DNA of 12,694 nucleotides, from assembly GCA_002794785.1 (NCBI GenBank), contig NBBA01000031.1:1-12694 (forward strand), read 5' to 3'. The DNA comes from Coniferiporia sulphurascens. Lineage: Eukaryota; Basidiomycota; Agaricomycetes; Hymenochaetales; Hymenochaetaceae. How positions within the stretch are numbered: the first letter of the stretch is position 1; every line of letters starts with the position of its first letter. The translations under genes and the position numbers were made by a program. The notes under the pieces were generated by a model. The model ran no database searches. It saw only the letters and a program-made list of their open reading frames with translations, and was not told the origin of the DNA. Shown piece after piece: positions 1 through 8,521 of this stretch.

Positions 1-1964
1 AGGAGGCAGACTACACTGTATGGCTGCTTATATGCAAATGTCAAAAAGTGAAAAACAAGTTCCCAGGCCTGGGCCAATACTGCAATGTCCCTATCGATGT
101 GATTGAAAATGTGTAAACATATGGGTAAGAAGGACAGTATTCATTTTCTCCCCCAGAAGTAGCAGACACAACCGGTGCATGGGTCATTTCTGTCGCCTAG
201 TCACTTAGCCCTGTATCTATTAATCATAACATACTTTAAATCGAGTCAATAGGGTCAAAATTAGGCTTGGAAAAAATCAAATTTATCATTTGTGAGTAGC
301 AACTTAATCAAGTACAATATAACGAGGGGCTTTATTGGTAGGCATTGCCTCCATTGGATTCACTCATTGGGGCTGGGAGACAGCATGCGATCGATGGTTT
401 CCAGCTCAACCAGGCAGATGAGCACTGCACAGAGACAGAGAGACAGAGAGACAGAGGGAAGGAAATGCAGCAGTTGTCTAGAGAACCGTGACGTGATAAG
501 GTATGGATTAGTTTGTAGATGAATAAAGAAGGCAAAAATACGATTAGACACAAGTACATTATGGTGGGGTGGGAATGGGGCGACAGCGGCGAGCTTGAAG
601 AACACCAGGACCGAAAAGCGGAAGAGAGCGAGAAGTCGAGGAGTCGGATCACGTACGGGGACTGTCTACTGCGCCTCGGCCTCTTGTAAAACGCGCAAAC
701 AAAATAATTAGGAACCAGAATCATTTGTGAACCATAACACAAGACGGAAGGTAATATAGAAATACGATAAGTAATAAAAAAGAAGCTCTCGTCTTACTGG
801 GATGGAGCCAGCCATATACCACCACAGTGATCCCTTGCATATACCAATCGAATCGGCGGTTACAAGAGCAGAGGATCAAAGAGAATGAGCGGCCGTCCAC
901 GTATGAGGTTGAGCCTCAGCTTCATTACCATAACGGAAGGGTTGACTCAAACCTCCCGTTCCACCATCACCCTCAGACTGTAAAGTCATGGCAGACAATG
1001 AGACTTGAACCTGTCTACGTGCAGCCGTTTCTCGTAAATTCAAAATAGTTCGAGCTGTAATCACGGAGTGTAGGACTCGTTGTAGTCTGTGAAGGTTGTC
1101 AACTTTCAGAGCGTTGAGGACTAGAGCTTATTATCTCACTCAAAAAGAAGGAAGTAATACCGTCCCTGAGAAACATGTCAGCACCTAGTCACCCAAAAAT
1201 GTAATAAATGAAGTGCGTAAAGATACCGACCTTTGACGACCTTTCTCTGAACCAGACGACAAAGTTCGCTGTAGATAAGGCTGTTTAGGTTTAATCAGAT
1301 ATCCTTAGCAGGCGTCTCGCAAGGACCGTTTGTCTCAATCACCGAAAAGAAAGAGAAAGTACAGTGCTCCTAGAAATAAGCATCACTTTTCAATATCGGT
1401 TTTGGAATAATACTGTTACCCACCGTCTCTGTAAAACACTGCTATGAGGCCATCTTTAAGCACTTCTTTGCGCCCTTATTAGATGTCAGTTAATGTCACA
1501 CGAGGTAAAGTAAGCCGCACTTACAATGTGTAACGCCTTTCCAAAACGTCAGAATCATGATCGCTACGACCAGTACGTCAAAGCGTATAGGGCGGATGAT
1601 GAAGGGGATGGTTTTACCACATTCGAAAATCATTAGAAGGAGAAAATTCAGGTAAATAGGTCTGCTGTGAGCTTGAATCACCGTGCAAAACGGAAAATGT
1701 TGTATGGGTGCATCTGAGAGTATTCTCAGCTCTTACGTTTCAAAGCAGTGCTCCCACTCACCATATATAGGATTATCTGATCTGAGTACAACCAAAATGG
1801 TCACTGAAATAGTTAAAATGACCTTCTCAGAATCAAACGGATCGATAAATAAATCAATAATGATGAGAAATGTAAAAGCTGAATTCTTATGAGGTGCAAA
1901 GTCCCCAAAAGGTAGGCTATGCGGCGTGATCCTTCCCATAATGCAACTACACGAAGTGACATGA
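1..1964. other. Left palindrome arm outside the LTR; no gene recognised
   Basis: This is unique-looking DNA with only short ORFs. It is the mirror of 2529-4494. No protein motif, RNA gene or transposon terminus was recognised, apart from a short GACAGAGA-type simple repeat at about 430-457. I infer that this arm is the copied one, because the target-site duplication of the right LTR (TCATG) reappears here in reverse at 1960-1964, while the inner side of the left LTR lacks it. Confidence 0.6.
430..457. repeat. GACAGAGA-type simple repeat, left arm copy
   Basis: A short purine-rich tandem tract with repeating unit of about 8 bases (GACAGAGA), roughly three units. It is mirrored in the right arm at about 4037-4065. 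Confidence 0.7.
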
Positions 1965-2224
1965 TCTTAAAATCTACGCACGTTGTGGTAGACAATGAGG
2001 TGCAGTGGTGGTGATCAGGGAAGGTGGGTTATCAGCGTAAACCGATGTATTTCTAGGGCGAGACCAGCTCCCCTTATATACACGTTCCGTGGGCTAGTAC
2101 TACTATAACTAACTAGCTCCTATCGTATGGCGTTATCGTTGCGTTATCGTTCACTTTAGTAAGGTAGTTGTTCATATGACCACGTACTATATTTATATCG
2201 TTCGTTATATTTATTTATTTAATA
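1965..2224 (-). mobile_element. Solo LTR, Ty1/copia type, inner end of left arm
   Basis: A 260-bp LTR in minus orientation, homologous to the 3' LTR at 10952-11208. Read on the minus strand it begins TATTAAAT and ends TTTTAAGA. A TATA motif lies at 2073-2080. The outer flank 1960-1964 (CATGA, reverse of TCATG) is the target duplication of the right-arm LTR, but the inner flank at 2225-2229 (CCATA) does not match it. There is no polypurine tract on the inner flank, so this side looks like genomic DNA beside a 5' or solo LTR. From 1965 to about 2121 it is identical to the right LTR. From 2122 to 2224 it differs by numerous substitutions and indels, and there it resembles the 11-kb copy at several sites instead. 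Confidence 0.88.
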
Positions 2225-2268
2225 CCATACGTTCGCAATCTGATATCCCCTTGCCTACAGTGATCATG
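2225..2268. other. Asymmetric spacer (loop) at palindrome centre
   Basis: A 44-bp unpaired segment between the two head-to-head LTRs. Its last five bases (TCATG, 2264-2268) are the 5' target-site duplication of the right LTR. Its first bases (CCATA) are the unmatched inner flank of the left LTR. No further motif was recognised. In single-stranded form this would be the loop of a very long hairpin. Confidence 0.8.
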
Positions 2269-2528
2269 TATTAAATAAATATAACGAACAATATAAAATA
2301 CAGTACGTGGTCATGTGAACAAACCACCTTACTAAGTGAATGAATAACGCAACGATAACGCCATACGATACAGGAGCTAGTTAGTTATAGTAGTACTAGC
2401 CCACGGAACGTGTATATAAGGGGAGCTGGTCTCGCCCTAGAAATACATCGGTTTACGCTGATAACCCACCTTCCCTGATCACCACCACTGCACCTCATTG
2501 TCTACCACAACGTGCGTAGATTTTAAGA
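2269..2528 (+). mobile_element. Solo LTR, Ty1/copia type, inner end of right arm
   Basis: A 260-bp LTR in plus orientation, starting TATTAAAT and ending TTTTAAGA, with a TATA motif (TATATAAG) at 2413-2420. It is flanked by a perfect 5-bp target-site duplication TCATG at 2264-2268 and 2529-2533, the hallmark of a complete integration reduced to a solo LTR by recombination between its two LTRs. The same family is present as the 3' LTR of the copia remnant at 10952-11208. Its inner part differs from the left-arm LTR, while the outer part from about 2372 is identical. Confidence 0.92.
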
Positions 2529-4494
2529 TCATGTCACTTCGTGTAGTTGCATTATGGGAAGGATCACGCCGCATAGCCTACCTTTTGGGGACTTTGCACC
2601 TCATAAGAATTCAGCTTTTACATTTCTCATCATTATTGATTTATTTATCGATCCGTTTGATTCTGAGAAGGTCATTTTAACTATTTCAGTGACCATTTTG
2701 GTTGTACTCAGATCAGATAATCCTATATATGGTGAGTGGGAGCACTGCTTTGAAACGTAAGAGCTGAGAATACTCTCAGATGCACCCATACAACATTTTC
2801 CGTTTTGCACGGTGATTCAAGCTCACAGCAGACCTATTTACCTGAATTTTCTCCTTCTAATGATTTTCGAATGTGGTAAAACCATCCCCTTCATCATCCG
2901 CCCTATACGCTTTGACGTACTGGTCGTAGCGATCATGATTCTGACGTTTTGGAAAGGCGTTACACATTGTAAGTGCGGCTTACTTTACCTCGTGTGACAT
3001 TAACTGACATCTAATAAGGGCGCAAAGAAGTGCTTAAAGATGGCCTCATAGCAGTGTTTTACAGAGACGGTGGGTAACAGTATTATTCCAAAACCGATAT
3101 TGAAAAGTGATGCTTATTTCTAGGAGCACTGTACTTTCTCTTTCTTTTCGGTGATTGAGACAAACGGTCCTTGCGAGACGCCTGCTAAGGATATCTGATT
3201 AAACCTAAACAGCCTTATCTACAGCGAACTTTGTCGTCTGGTTCAGAGAAAGGTCGTCAAAGGTCGGTATCTTTACGCACTTCATTTATTACATTTTTGG
3301 GTGACTAGGTGCTGACATGTTTCTCAGGGACGGTATTACTTCCTTCTTTTTGAGTGAGATAATAAGCTCTAGTCCTCAACGCTCTGAAAGTTGACAACCT
3401 TCACAGACTACAACGAGTCCTACACTCCGTGATTACAGCTCGAACTATTTTGAATTTACGAGAAACGGCTGCACGTAGACAGGTTCAAGTCTCATTGTCT
3501 GCCATGACTTTACAGTCTGAGGGTGATGGTGGAACGGGAGGTTTGAGTCAACCCTTCCGTTATGGTAATGAAGCTGAGGCTCAACCTCATACGTGGACGG
3601 CCGCTCATTCTCTTTGATCCTCTGCTCTTGTAACCGCCGATTCGATTGGTATATGCAAGGGATCACTGTGGTGGTATATGGCTGGCTCCATCCCAGTAAG
3701 ACGAGAGCTTCTTTTTTATTACTTATCGTATTTCTATATTACCTTCCGTCTTGTGTTATGGTTCACAAATGATTCTGGTTCCTAATTATTTTGTTTGCGC
3801 GTTTTACAAGAGGCCGAGGCGCAGTAGACAGTCCCCGTACGTGATCCGACTCCTCGACTTCTCGCTCTCTTCCGCTCTTTCGGTCCTGGTGTTCTTCAAG
3901 CTCGCCGCTGTCGCCCCATTCCCACCCCACCATAATGTACTTGTGTCTAATCGTATTTTTGCCTTCTTTATTCATCTACAAACTAATCCATACCTTATCA
4001 CGTCACGGTTCTCTAGACAACTGCTGCATTTCCTTCCCTCTGTCTCTCTGTCTCTCTGTCTCTGTGCAGTGCTCATCTGCCTGGTTGAGCTGGAAACCAT
4101 CGATCGCATGCTGTCTCCCAGCCCCAATGAGTGAATCCAATGGAGGCAATGCCTACCAATAAAGCCCCTCGTTATATTGTACTTGATTAAGTTGCTACTC
4201 ACAAATGATAAATTTGATTTTTTCCAAGCCTAATTTTGACCCTATTGACTCGATTTAAAGTATGTTATGATTAATAGATACAGGGCTAAGTGACTAGGCG
4301 ACAGAAATGACCCATGCACCGGTTGTGTCTGCTACTTCTGGGGGAGAAAATGAATACTGTCCTTCTTACCCATATGTTTACACATTTTCAATCACATCGA
4401 TAGGGACATTGCAGTATTGAGCCCAGGCCTGGGAACTTGTTTTTCACTTTTTGACATTTGCATATAAGCAGCCATACAGTGTAGTCTGCCTCCT
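2529..4494. other. Right palindrome arm outside the LTR; no gene recognised
   Basis: Mirror image of 1-1964. It contains only short ORFs without recognised domains; the longest, 3751-4134, appears in the other arm in a broken frame owing to the 1-bp indel. It contains the mirrored simple repeat at about 4037-4065. From the target-duplication pattern I infer that this is the original (template) arm, continuous with the sequence to its right. Confidence 0.6.
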
Positions 4495-4981
4495 TTGCAC
4501 ACCACTGTTCCTTTGCACAGTCAAGTTTTTCTACATCATTTTTTCAGATATAGACCCAATTAAATTCAGGCATGTAAACTATGATGAGACCTTTTTGCTG
4601 TAAAAAAAATGAGAGCAATGGTGTGATTTTAGAAGATTTGAGAGGCAAAGTTATGCTAAAAAGCGGCACATCTTCATTTTAATTTACTGTAGCATTCAAA
4701 TTTTACAAACAATATTCCAAAATGTAGCAGGGAACTGCAGTTTTGTTTATTAGAAGGAGTGTCAGTGTGAAGTTGAGGCCTCTCATTAGAATAAATGAAA
4801 AGCTGATAATTGTGCTTTTCAAGTGTGACATCTGGGTCAACATCTATTTTCCCACACTCAGAGCACACTCAGTCCCAGACTCCCAGAAGAAGTCCTTTTC
4901 TGCATGTCCAAAGTCTAAATGTAATTTACATTCATACTCATGACCTACCATGCTCTTTCTGCTACATGAAAACAAAAACAG
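4495..4981. other. AT-rich interval, no gene recognised
   Basis: It begins where the visible palindrome stops. A 10-bp direct repeat CCTTTGCACA occurs at the border (4492-4501 and 4511-4520). Short ORFs on both strands have no recognisable motif. An AG at 4980-4981 could be a 3' splice site for the downstream transposase exon, whose frame is closed by a TGA shortly upstream. Confidence 0.5.
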
Positions 4982-5475
4982 GAAAGTGAAAAGAAGGAAG
5001 CAAACTTGGCAAGGGCAGTCAAGAAGTACAGTATGGAACAGGCATCCAGATCCCAAACATCTGGCAAGCCCCAGGGTTGCCATGTCATTGCTCAAGCCTT
5101 TGGTGTCAATCCTAGGACTCTTGCTTACAGGTATAAAGGTCTACAGAGCATGACAGAGTTCAATTCAAAAAAGCAGAAGTGTTACAATTTTCCCTTACTT
5201 TCCTCTAATGTGCTGACTCACTTCCTCTTCATCATCATCAGTCAGCGCAACTCCCCCATTTCTCTGCCTTACTCATCCTTATTCATCTTGCACCATAAGA
5301 CGCCATGATGACGCCTTATTGCACCATCATGACGTGCTTTACTTACTGATAGCCCTACTTGTATTACCAAGGCATTCCTTGGGTTTCCATGACCTTCCAT
5401 AGTCTGGTAAACTACCCTACACAGGCCGCTACAGTAGTAAACACATAGAGTAGCATATAAGCATGTAACTTCGGT

Positions 5476-5498
5476 AGCACAAGCCCTAAGCTTGTGCT
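5476..5498 (+). promoter_or_regulatory. Hairpin just downstream of LTR TATA motif (copy 1)
   Basis: Inverted repeat AGCACAAGC - CCTAA - GCTTGTGCT with nine perfect pairs and a 5-nt loop, about 16 bp after the CATATAA motif. Equivalent hairpins lie at 6552-6574 and, slightly altered, at 8282-8307 in a different LTR family. The position suggests the 5' leader (R region) of the retrotransposon RNA. Confidence 0.55.
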
Positions 5499-5616
5499 CT
5501 TTGTTCATACAAGCCCATTATCTGCTACCACCAGTCTACTGTGTGCCACTTGGCCATTAGTCACTTTGTCGTAACCCGACTCTGCTAAGAAGCACCTCGC
5601 GTCCACATTGTTGATC

Positions 5617-5703
5617 AGGAAGCCCCATCAACGATCACCCTCGACTTACGACATCTAGGAAGCCCCATTGCCGTACCATCAGTTCCGATGATCAGGAAGC
5701 CCT
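5617..5703 (+). repeat. Three AGGAAGCCC motifs in LTR copy 1
   Basis: The motif begins at 5617, 5657 and 5694, spaced 40 and 37 bp. The second LTR copy has the same motif at the same spacing (6695, 6735, 6772). Flanking bases are partly self-complementary (for example GTTGAT...ATCAAC around the first). Function unknown. Confidence 0.6.
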
Positions 5704-5782
5704 GACATTGATCACCACGTAACCATTGAGCTTAACAAGAAGCTCTTGGTGACTGAAGAGGCCATTTTAGCAGATCTCATAG

Positions 5783-6226
5783 TGTTAGGTGGCAGCCAGG
5801 AATAACTCAACAGGGCCCCTGAAGAGATCGACAAAACACTGACTAGCACAAAGGGAACACCTAGTAATCTGAGGGGGGACTCAGAGGGACTATGTTCAGA
5901 TCACATGTAATGCTTAGACAACATGATGGTAAGTAGATTGCTCCAAAATGACAGGGATATACAGGTAATACCTTAGATGACATGACGGTAAGTAGAAGAG
6001 AAGAACAGGAAACAATAATGTTCAGCTCAACTACTTATAGGGCAATCAGAACATGTGAAAGTATTACCAAAAGGGAAAGGTCATGAGTCATAATGAGTCA
6101 TTTGACTAAAGGGGATCAGGGGAAACAGGTGATCATGTCGAAAGGGGAAACATGAAAGGAAAGCACAGAAAAGGAAAAAGGATCAGAGATAGACAAAAAA
6201 GGAAAGAAGATTGACTGTGTCTAACA
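5783..6226 (-). mobile_element. LTR-like TG...CA element, TSD CATAG
   Basis: A 444-bp element with ends TGTTAG and CTAACA, flanked by the 5-bp duplication CATAG at 5778-5782 and 6227-6231. Without the element and one duplication, the transposase frame reads on cleanly (ADLIALSADR). The sequence differs from the neighbouring family A LTRs. The plus strand is purine-rich (GGGGA, GGAAA runs at 6100-6210). Read on the minus strand it shows a TATA-like CTATAAG in mid-element, so minus orientation is inferred. It also holds a 25-bp direct repeat. A solo LTR is the best reading; a short-inverted-repeat DNA element is the alternative. Confidence 0.75.
5913..5996. repeat. Diverged 25-bp direct repeat inside the middle element
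   Basis: CTTAGACAACATGATGGTAA (first 20 of 25 bases) at 5913-5937 recurs with three mismatches at 5972-5996, 59 bp apart, both ending GGTAAGTAGA. This could be a duplicated enhancer-like unit in the LTR promoter region; that role is inference. Confidence 0.6.
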
Positions 6227-6255
6227 CATAGCCCTTTCAGCAGACAGAAGCTGCC

Positions 6256-6815
6256 TGTTACAATTTTCCTTTACTTTCCCCCACTGCGTTGACTCACTTC
6301 CTATTCATCATCATCAGTCAGTGCAACTCCCCCATTTCCCTGCCTTACTCATTCTTATTCACCTTGCACCATAAGACGCCATGATGATGCCTTATTGCAC
6401 CATCATGACGTGCTTTGCTTACTGATCACCATACTTGTATTACCAAGGCCTTCCTTGAGTTTCCATGACCTTCCTTCGTCTGGTAAACACACCTAACCAA
6501 GTCGCTACAGTAGCAAACACATAGAGTAGCATATAAGCATGTAACCTCAGTAGCACAAGCCCTAAGCTTGTGCTCTTTGTTCATACAAGCCCATTACCTG
6601 CTACCACCAAGTCTACTGTGTGCCACTGTGCCATCAGCTGCTTCGTCGTAACCCAACTCCGCTAAAGAAGCATACTGCGTCCACATTGTCGATCAGGAAG
6701 CCCTGCTGACGATCACCTTCGACTTACAACATCTAGGAAGCCCTGTTGCCATAACATCAGCCCCGACAATCAGGAAGCCCCGACGTTGATCATTGCATAA
6801 CTGTTGAGCTTAACA
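6256..6815 (+). mobile_element. Solo LTR (family A, copy 2), TSD CTGCC
   Basis: A 560-bp element beginning TGTTACAATT and ending GAGCTTAACA, flanked by CTGCC at 6251-6255 and 6816-6820. It aligns along its full length with 5180-5737, with scattered substitutions and small indels. It carries the same CATATAAG (6530-6537), hairpin (6552-6574) and AGGAAGCCC triplet. Since each copy has its own matching duplication, the two are independent insertions and not the two LTRs of one element. Confidence 0.9.
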
Positions 6816-7062
6816 CTGCCCATTCACCCATTCTCTCATTAAATCACATGCAAACAAGATGCTGGAAGCATGCATGGATTCGAAAAATGAGTCTGTTGGT
6901 ATGAGATGGGTTAACTGGTTCCTCAAATGCCATTGTGGCAAGCTACAAACATACTGGAGCAAACCTTTGGATACATGGCATCACAAAAATGGGAAATTTC
7001 TTGCATTCACAAATATGCACATACAATCATGTAAAAGAAGTAAAAGATATGTAAGATTTTAG

Positions 7063-7620
7063 GTGCTGTTTGCAAGCACATGTGCCTATTGAGCACACCT
7101 TGTAATCATCACAAAAGCTTGTGTAACATTGTAAGTCACTGAATTTGCATTTGGACATTGTGCTTGAATGTAAGATTCAGCGAGCTTGTGTGTGCTGCTA
7201 ATATACCTTGGAGGTTGCAAGCAGTACCAATACCTGCAAATGATTTCATGTGCATACTTGCACATCTGTCTATCGGGCACACCTTATAAGATTGTACACA
7301 GCATGTAAAGCACAGAAGACTTGTTCAGTCTTGTGTATTTGAAAGTCTATTACATGCCTATCACAATCACCTACAAGTCATCATACTGATTGACACAAGT
7401 GCAATTTTGCTGTATGCATACAATTCAATCACACCGATTTTAAGAGATGAACAATGATTATATTGGCCAGGCAAGCTCATACTGAAATAATAAATCACAT
7501 ATGGGTGGAATTTAGTAAAATGGCACTAGCATGCATTACATAGGTGTGGCCAGAAGAGTACAAAGTAAACATAAAAAAAGAAAAGAAAAATCCATGATTG
7601 CGCCCTGATCATGTGCGCCC
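7063..7620. other. Interval between two broken genes; no gene recognised
   Basis: No coding exon or transposon terminus was recognised. A diverged direct repeat is present: GCACATGTGCCTATTGAGCA at 7076-7095 (continuing to 7106) resembles 7260-7289, both ending in GCACACCTT. An A-rich tract lies at 7567-7590. Confidence 0.5.
7076..7289. repeat. Diverged ~30-bp direct repeat pair (7076-7106, 7260-7289)
   Basis: Both copies share the pattern CACAT-TG-CTAT-G-GCACACCTT-TAA with several mismatches, 184 bp apart. They may be remnants of a tandem duplication or of an unrecognised repeat element. Confidence 0.5.
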
Positions 7621-8047
7621 TCAAGACCGGTTCCCAGCCGTGGATCTCGCAAACCGAGCATGAAGGCGTGCAATGGAGCCTTTCTTGTTCCCCTTGACAA
7701 TGGTGGATGTATGTGAGAAGATGGCGCTAATTGAATAGACATGTTGAGCTGCAAACAGGAGTGTAAATGAAATGACTTACCAGTCCCACCAGTGAAGAAG
7801 GTCTTGGACGTATGACTTAATGGTTGGATTGTCTGACTCAAAAAATTGCATGACACTGTCGTACACATCCTCAATGTTGGTGAGGGAGTTGCACGCAAAA
7901 GTACCATTTGTGCTCAGCACAAACCATAACTTTAACTTATAGTGAGAATTATGTTCAGGCTAAAAAATGGATAATGAAGCTTACCTGGGCTGCCATGTAT
8001 GCGATTGAGCTAGGTGTAACTTTAGTCACATTAAGCTTTGCAGCCTT

Positions 8048-8054
8048 CCCTTCT
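8048..8054 (-). other. Probable 1-bp deletion (frameshift) in the DUF6698-like gene
   Basis: Upstream the frame reads ...KSKSTKKG and would soon reach TGA. Downstream the homologous frame KAAKLNVTKVTPSSIAY is open one base later. One missing base in the run AAGAAGGG-AAGG joins the two. It could be a real mutation or a sequencing error in a G/A-rich run. Confidence 0.6.
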
Positions 8055-8095
8055 TAGTTGACTTGCTTTTCCCATTTGGATTCTCCACAGCAGAG

Positions 8096-8521
8096 TGTTA
8101 AGCCTACTGATTAGGTAAGGCTTAATAAGCAATCAATGAGGATCAATTGAGTGGGACGAGGTAGAGACAAGACGATAATTGAGCAGGGGTTTCCCCAAGG
8201 ACTAGTAAACTGGTGAACTGGTGACTGGTGGCTTAATATCCTGCAGAGGAGATAGTGAATGAGTAGGCTTGATTGAATGAGGAGCACAAGCTTAAGGCTT
8301 AGTGCTCTGAAAGCAAGTCCTTATATACATGCGTAGAACACTATGGAACAAGGTGGAAGGCTGACTGAGCAAAGACAGGGATCAGTCAGCATGGAAAGGG
8401 ATAGAAGCTGGTAGAAGAGTCTGACTGATCATGGGGCTAGGATCAGTCAACATACAAAGTGGATTAGTCAGCAGAGATGACTAGTGCTGATAAAGGCAAT
8501 GAGTAAGGGAAATTTGTAACA
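8096..8521 (-). mobile_element. Solo LTR (family B) inside a DUF6698-like exon, TSD CTCTG
   Basis: A 426-bp element which on the minus strand begins TGTTACAAATTTCCCTTACT and ends GGCTTAACA. It is flanked by CTCTG (plus strand CAGAG) at 8091-8095 and 8522-8526. Disregarding it and one duplication joins IFLGPS to AVENPNG in frame. The termini match family A, and it shares a TATA motif (plus CTTATATAC, 8320-8328) and the AAGCTTGTGCTC leader hairpin. The rest is different and 130 bp shorter, so it is a related but distinct family. Confidence 0.9.
8282..8307 (-). promoter_or_regulatory. Leader hairpin in family B LTR
   Basis: An imperfect inverted repeat between GAGCACAAGC and GCTTAGTGCTC lies just downstream (minus strand) of the TATA motif at 8320-8328. 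It matches the hairpins of the family A LTRs in place and sequence. Confidence 0.5.

Larger units (their letters stand above)
1..4494. repeat. Giant near-perfect inverted repeat (palindrome), ~2.1 kb arms
   Basis: Positions 1-2224 are the reverse complement of 2269-4494. Paired coordinates sum to 4495 at the outer edge, 4494 from about 80 to 614, and 4493 from about 620 inward. Only two differences were seen in the outer arms: a 1-bp indel near 75 (paired near 4419) and one near 615 (paired near 3878). All other stretches compared by eye matched. The inner end of each arm is a copia-type LTR, and there the arms diverge strongly. The match starts at base 1, so the repeat may extend beyond the window. 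I find no convincing gene in the arms: the mirrored ORFs of 60-136 codons lack recognisable motifs, and the longest changes frame between arms through the 1-bp indel. A biological fold-back duplication is favoured by the centre divergence; a chimeric read or assembly artefact is the main alternative. Confidence 0.95.
5180..5737 (+). mobile_element. Solo LTR (family A, copy 1), TSD AGAAG
   Basis: A 558-bp element beginning TGTTACAATT and ending GAGCTTAACA (TG...CA), flanked by the 5-bp duplication AGAAG at 5175-5179 and 5738-5742. It is closely similar along its length to 6256-6815. A TATA-like CATATAA at 5454-5460 is followed by a perfect 9-bp stem hairpin at 5476-5498, and the 3' part has three AGGAAGCCC motifs. 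Termini and 5-bp duplication fit an LTR retrotransposon solo LTR, Ty3/gypsy-like by inference. It sits in the transposase exon after the KKQK codons. Confidence 0.9.
4982..7062 (+). pseudogene. CENP-B/psq-type HTH transposase exon, broken by three LTR insertions
   Basis: Coding pieces lie at 4982-5179, 5743-5782, 6232-6255 and 6821-7062. They total 504 nt, giving one continuous frame of 167 residues plus stop once each insertion and one copy of its duplication is disregarded. Residues about 10-60 resemble a psq/CENP-B N-terminal helix-turn-helix (VIAQAFGVNPRTLAYRYKG). The following residues carry an acidic EEAI segment and an ADRSCPFTH motif. Then comes the second CENP-B-type HTH (SHANKMLEA; GMRWVNWFLKCHCGKLQTYW; SKPLDT). 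In the family this DNA-binding region precedes a DDE transposase domain of the pogo/Tc1-like group. Here homology stops after SKPLDT near 6970 and no DDE domain is found, so the gene is truncated too. No in-frame ATG is seen at the start; an upstream exon spliced at the AG 4980-4981 is possible. Family assignment is from memory of motifs; the three interruptions are seen directly. Confidence 0.8.

Noticed and set aside
332..742. 136-codon minus-strand ORF in the left arm and its mirrored counterpart at 3751-4134
   Set aside because: The two versions differ in frame because of a 1-bp indel, show no recognised domain, and carry simple-repeat sequence; not convincing as a gene.
3478..3510. tRNA-like B box (GGTTCAAGTC) in the right arm
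   Set aside because: The flanking T-stem pairs poorly and no A box, anticodon arm or acceptor pairing was found upstream.
5779..6230. DNA transposon with GTGTTAG/CTAACAC inverted ends and 3-bp ATA duplication
   Set aside because: Extending the duplication gives a 5-bp CATAG match and TG...CA termini, which fits LTR integration better.
5782..6231. Intron (GTGTTA donor, TCTAACAC branch-like motif, ATAG acceptor)
   Set aside because: Removing 450 nt leaves the transposase frame out of register by one base, while removing the element plus one CATAG copy (449 nt) restores it; TG...CA ends also favour an LTR.
5180..6815. A single small retrotransposon with two LTRs (5180-5737 and 6256-6815)
   Set aside because: Each LTR has its own 5-bp duplication (AGAAG, CTGCC), the outer flanks do not match each other, no polypurine tract adjoins the second LTR, and the DNA between them is transposase exon plus another element.
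7536..7907. 123-codon minus-strand ORF
   Set aside because: It runs through an intron and is in the wrong frame; the real coding frame here is in the exons 7781-7929 and 7621-7726.
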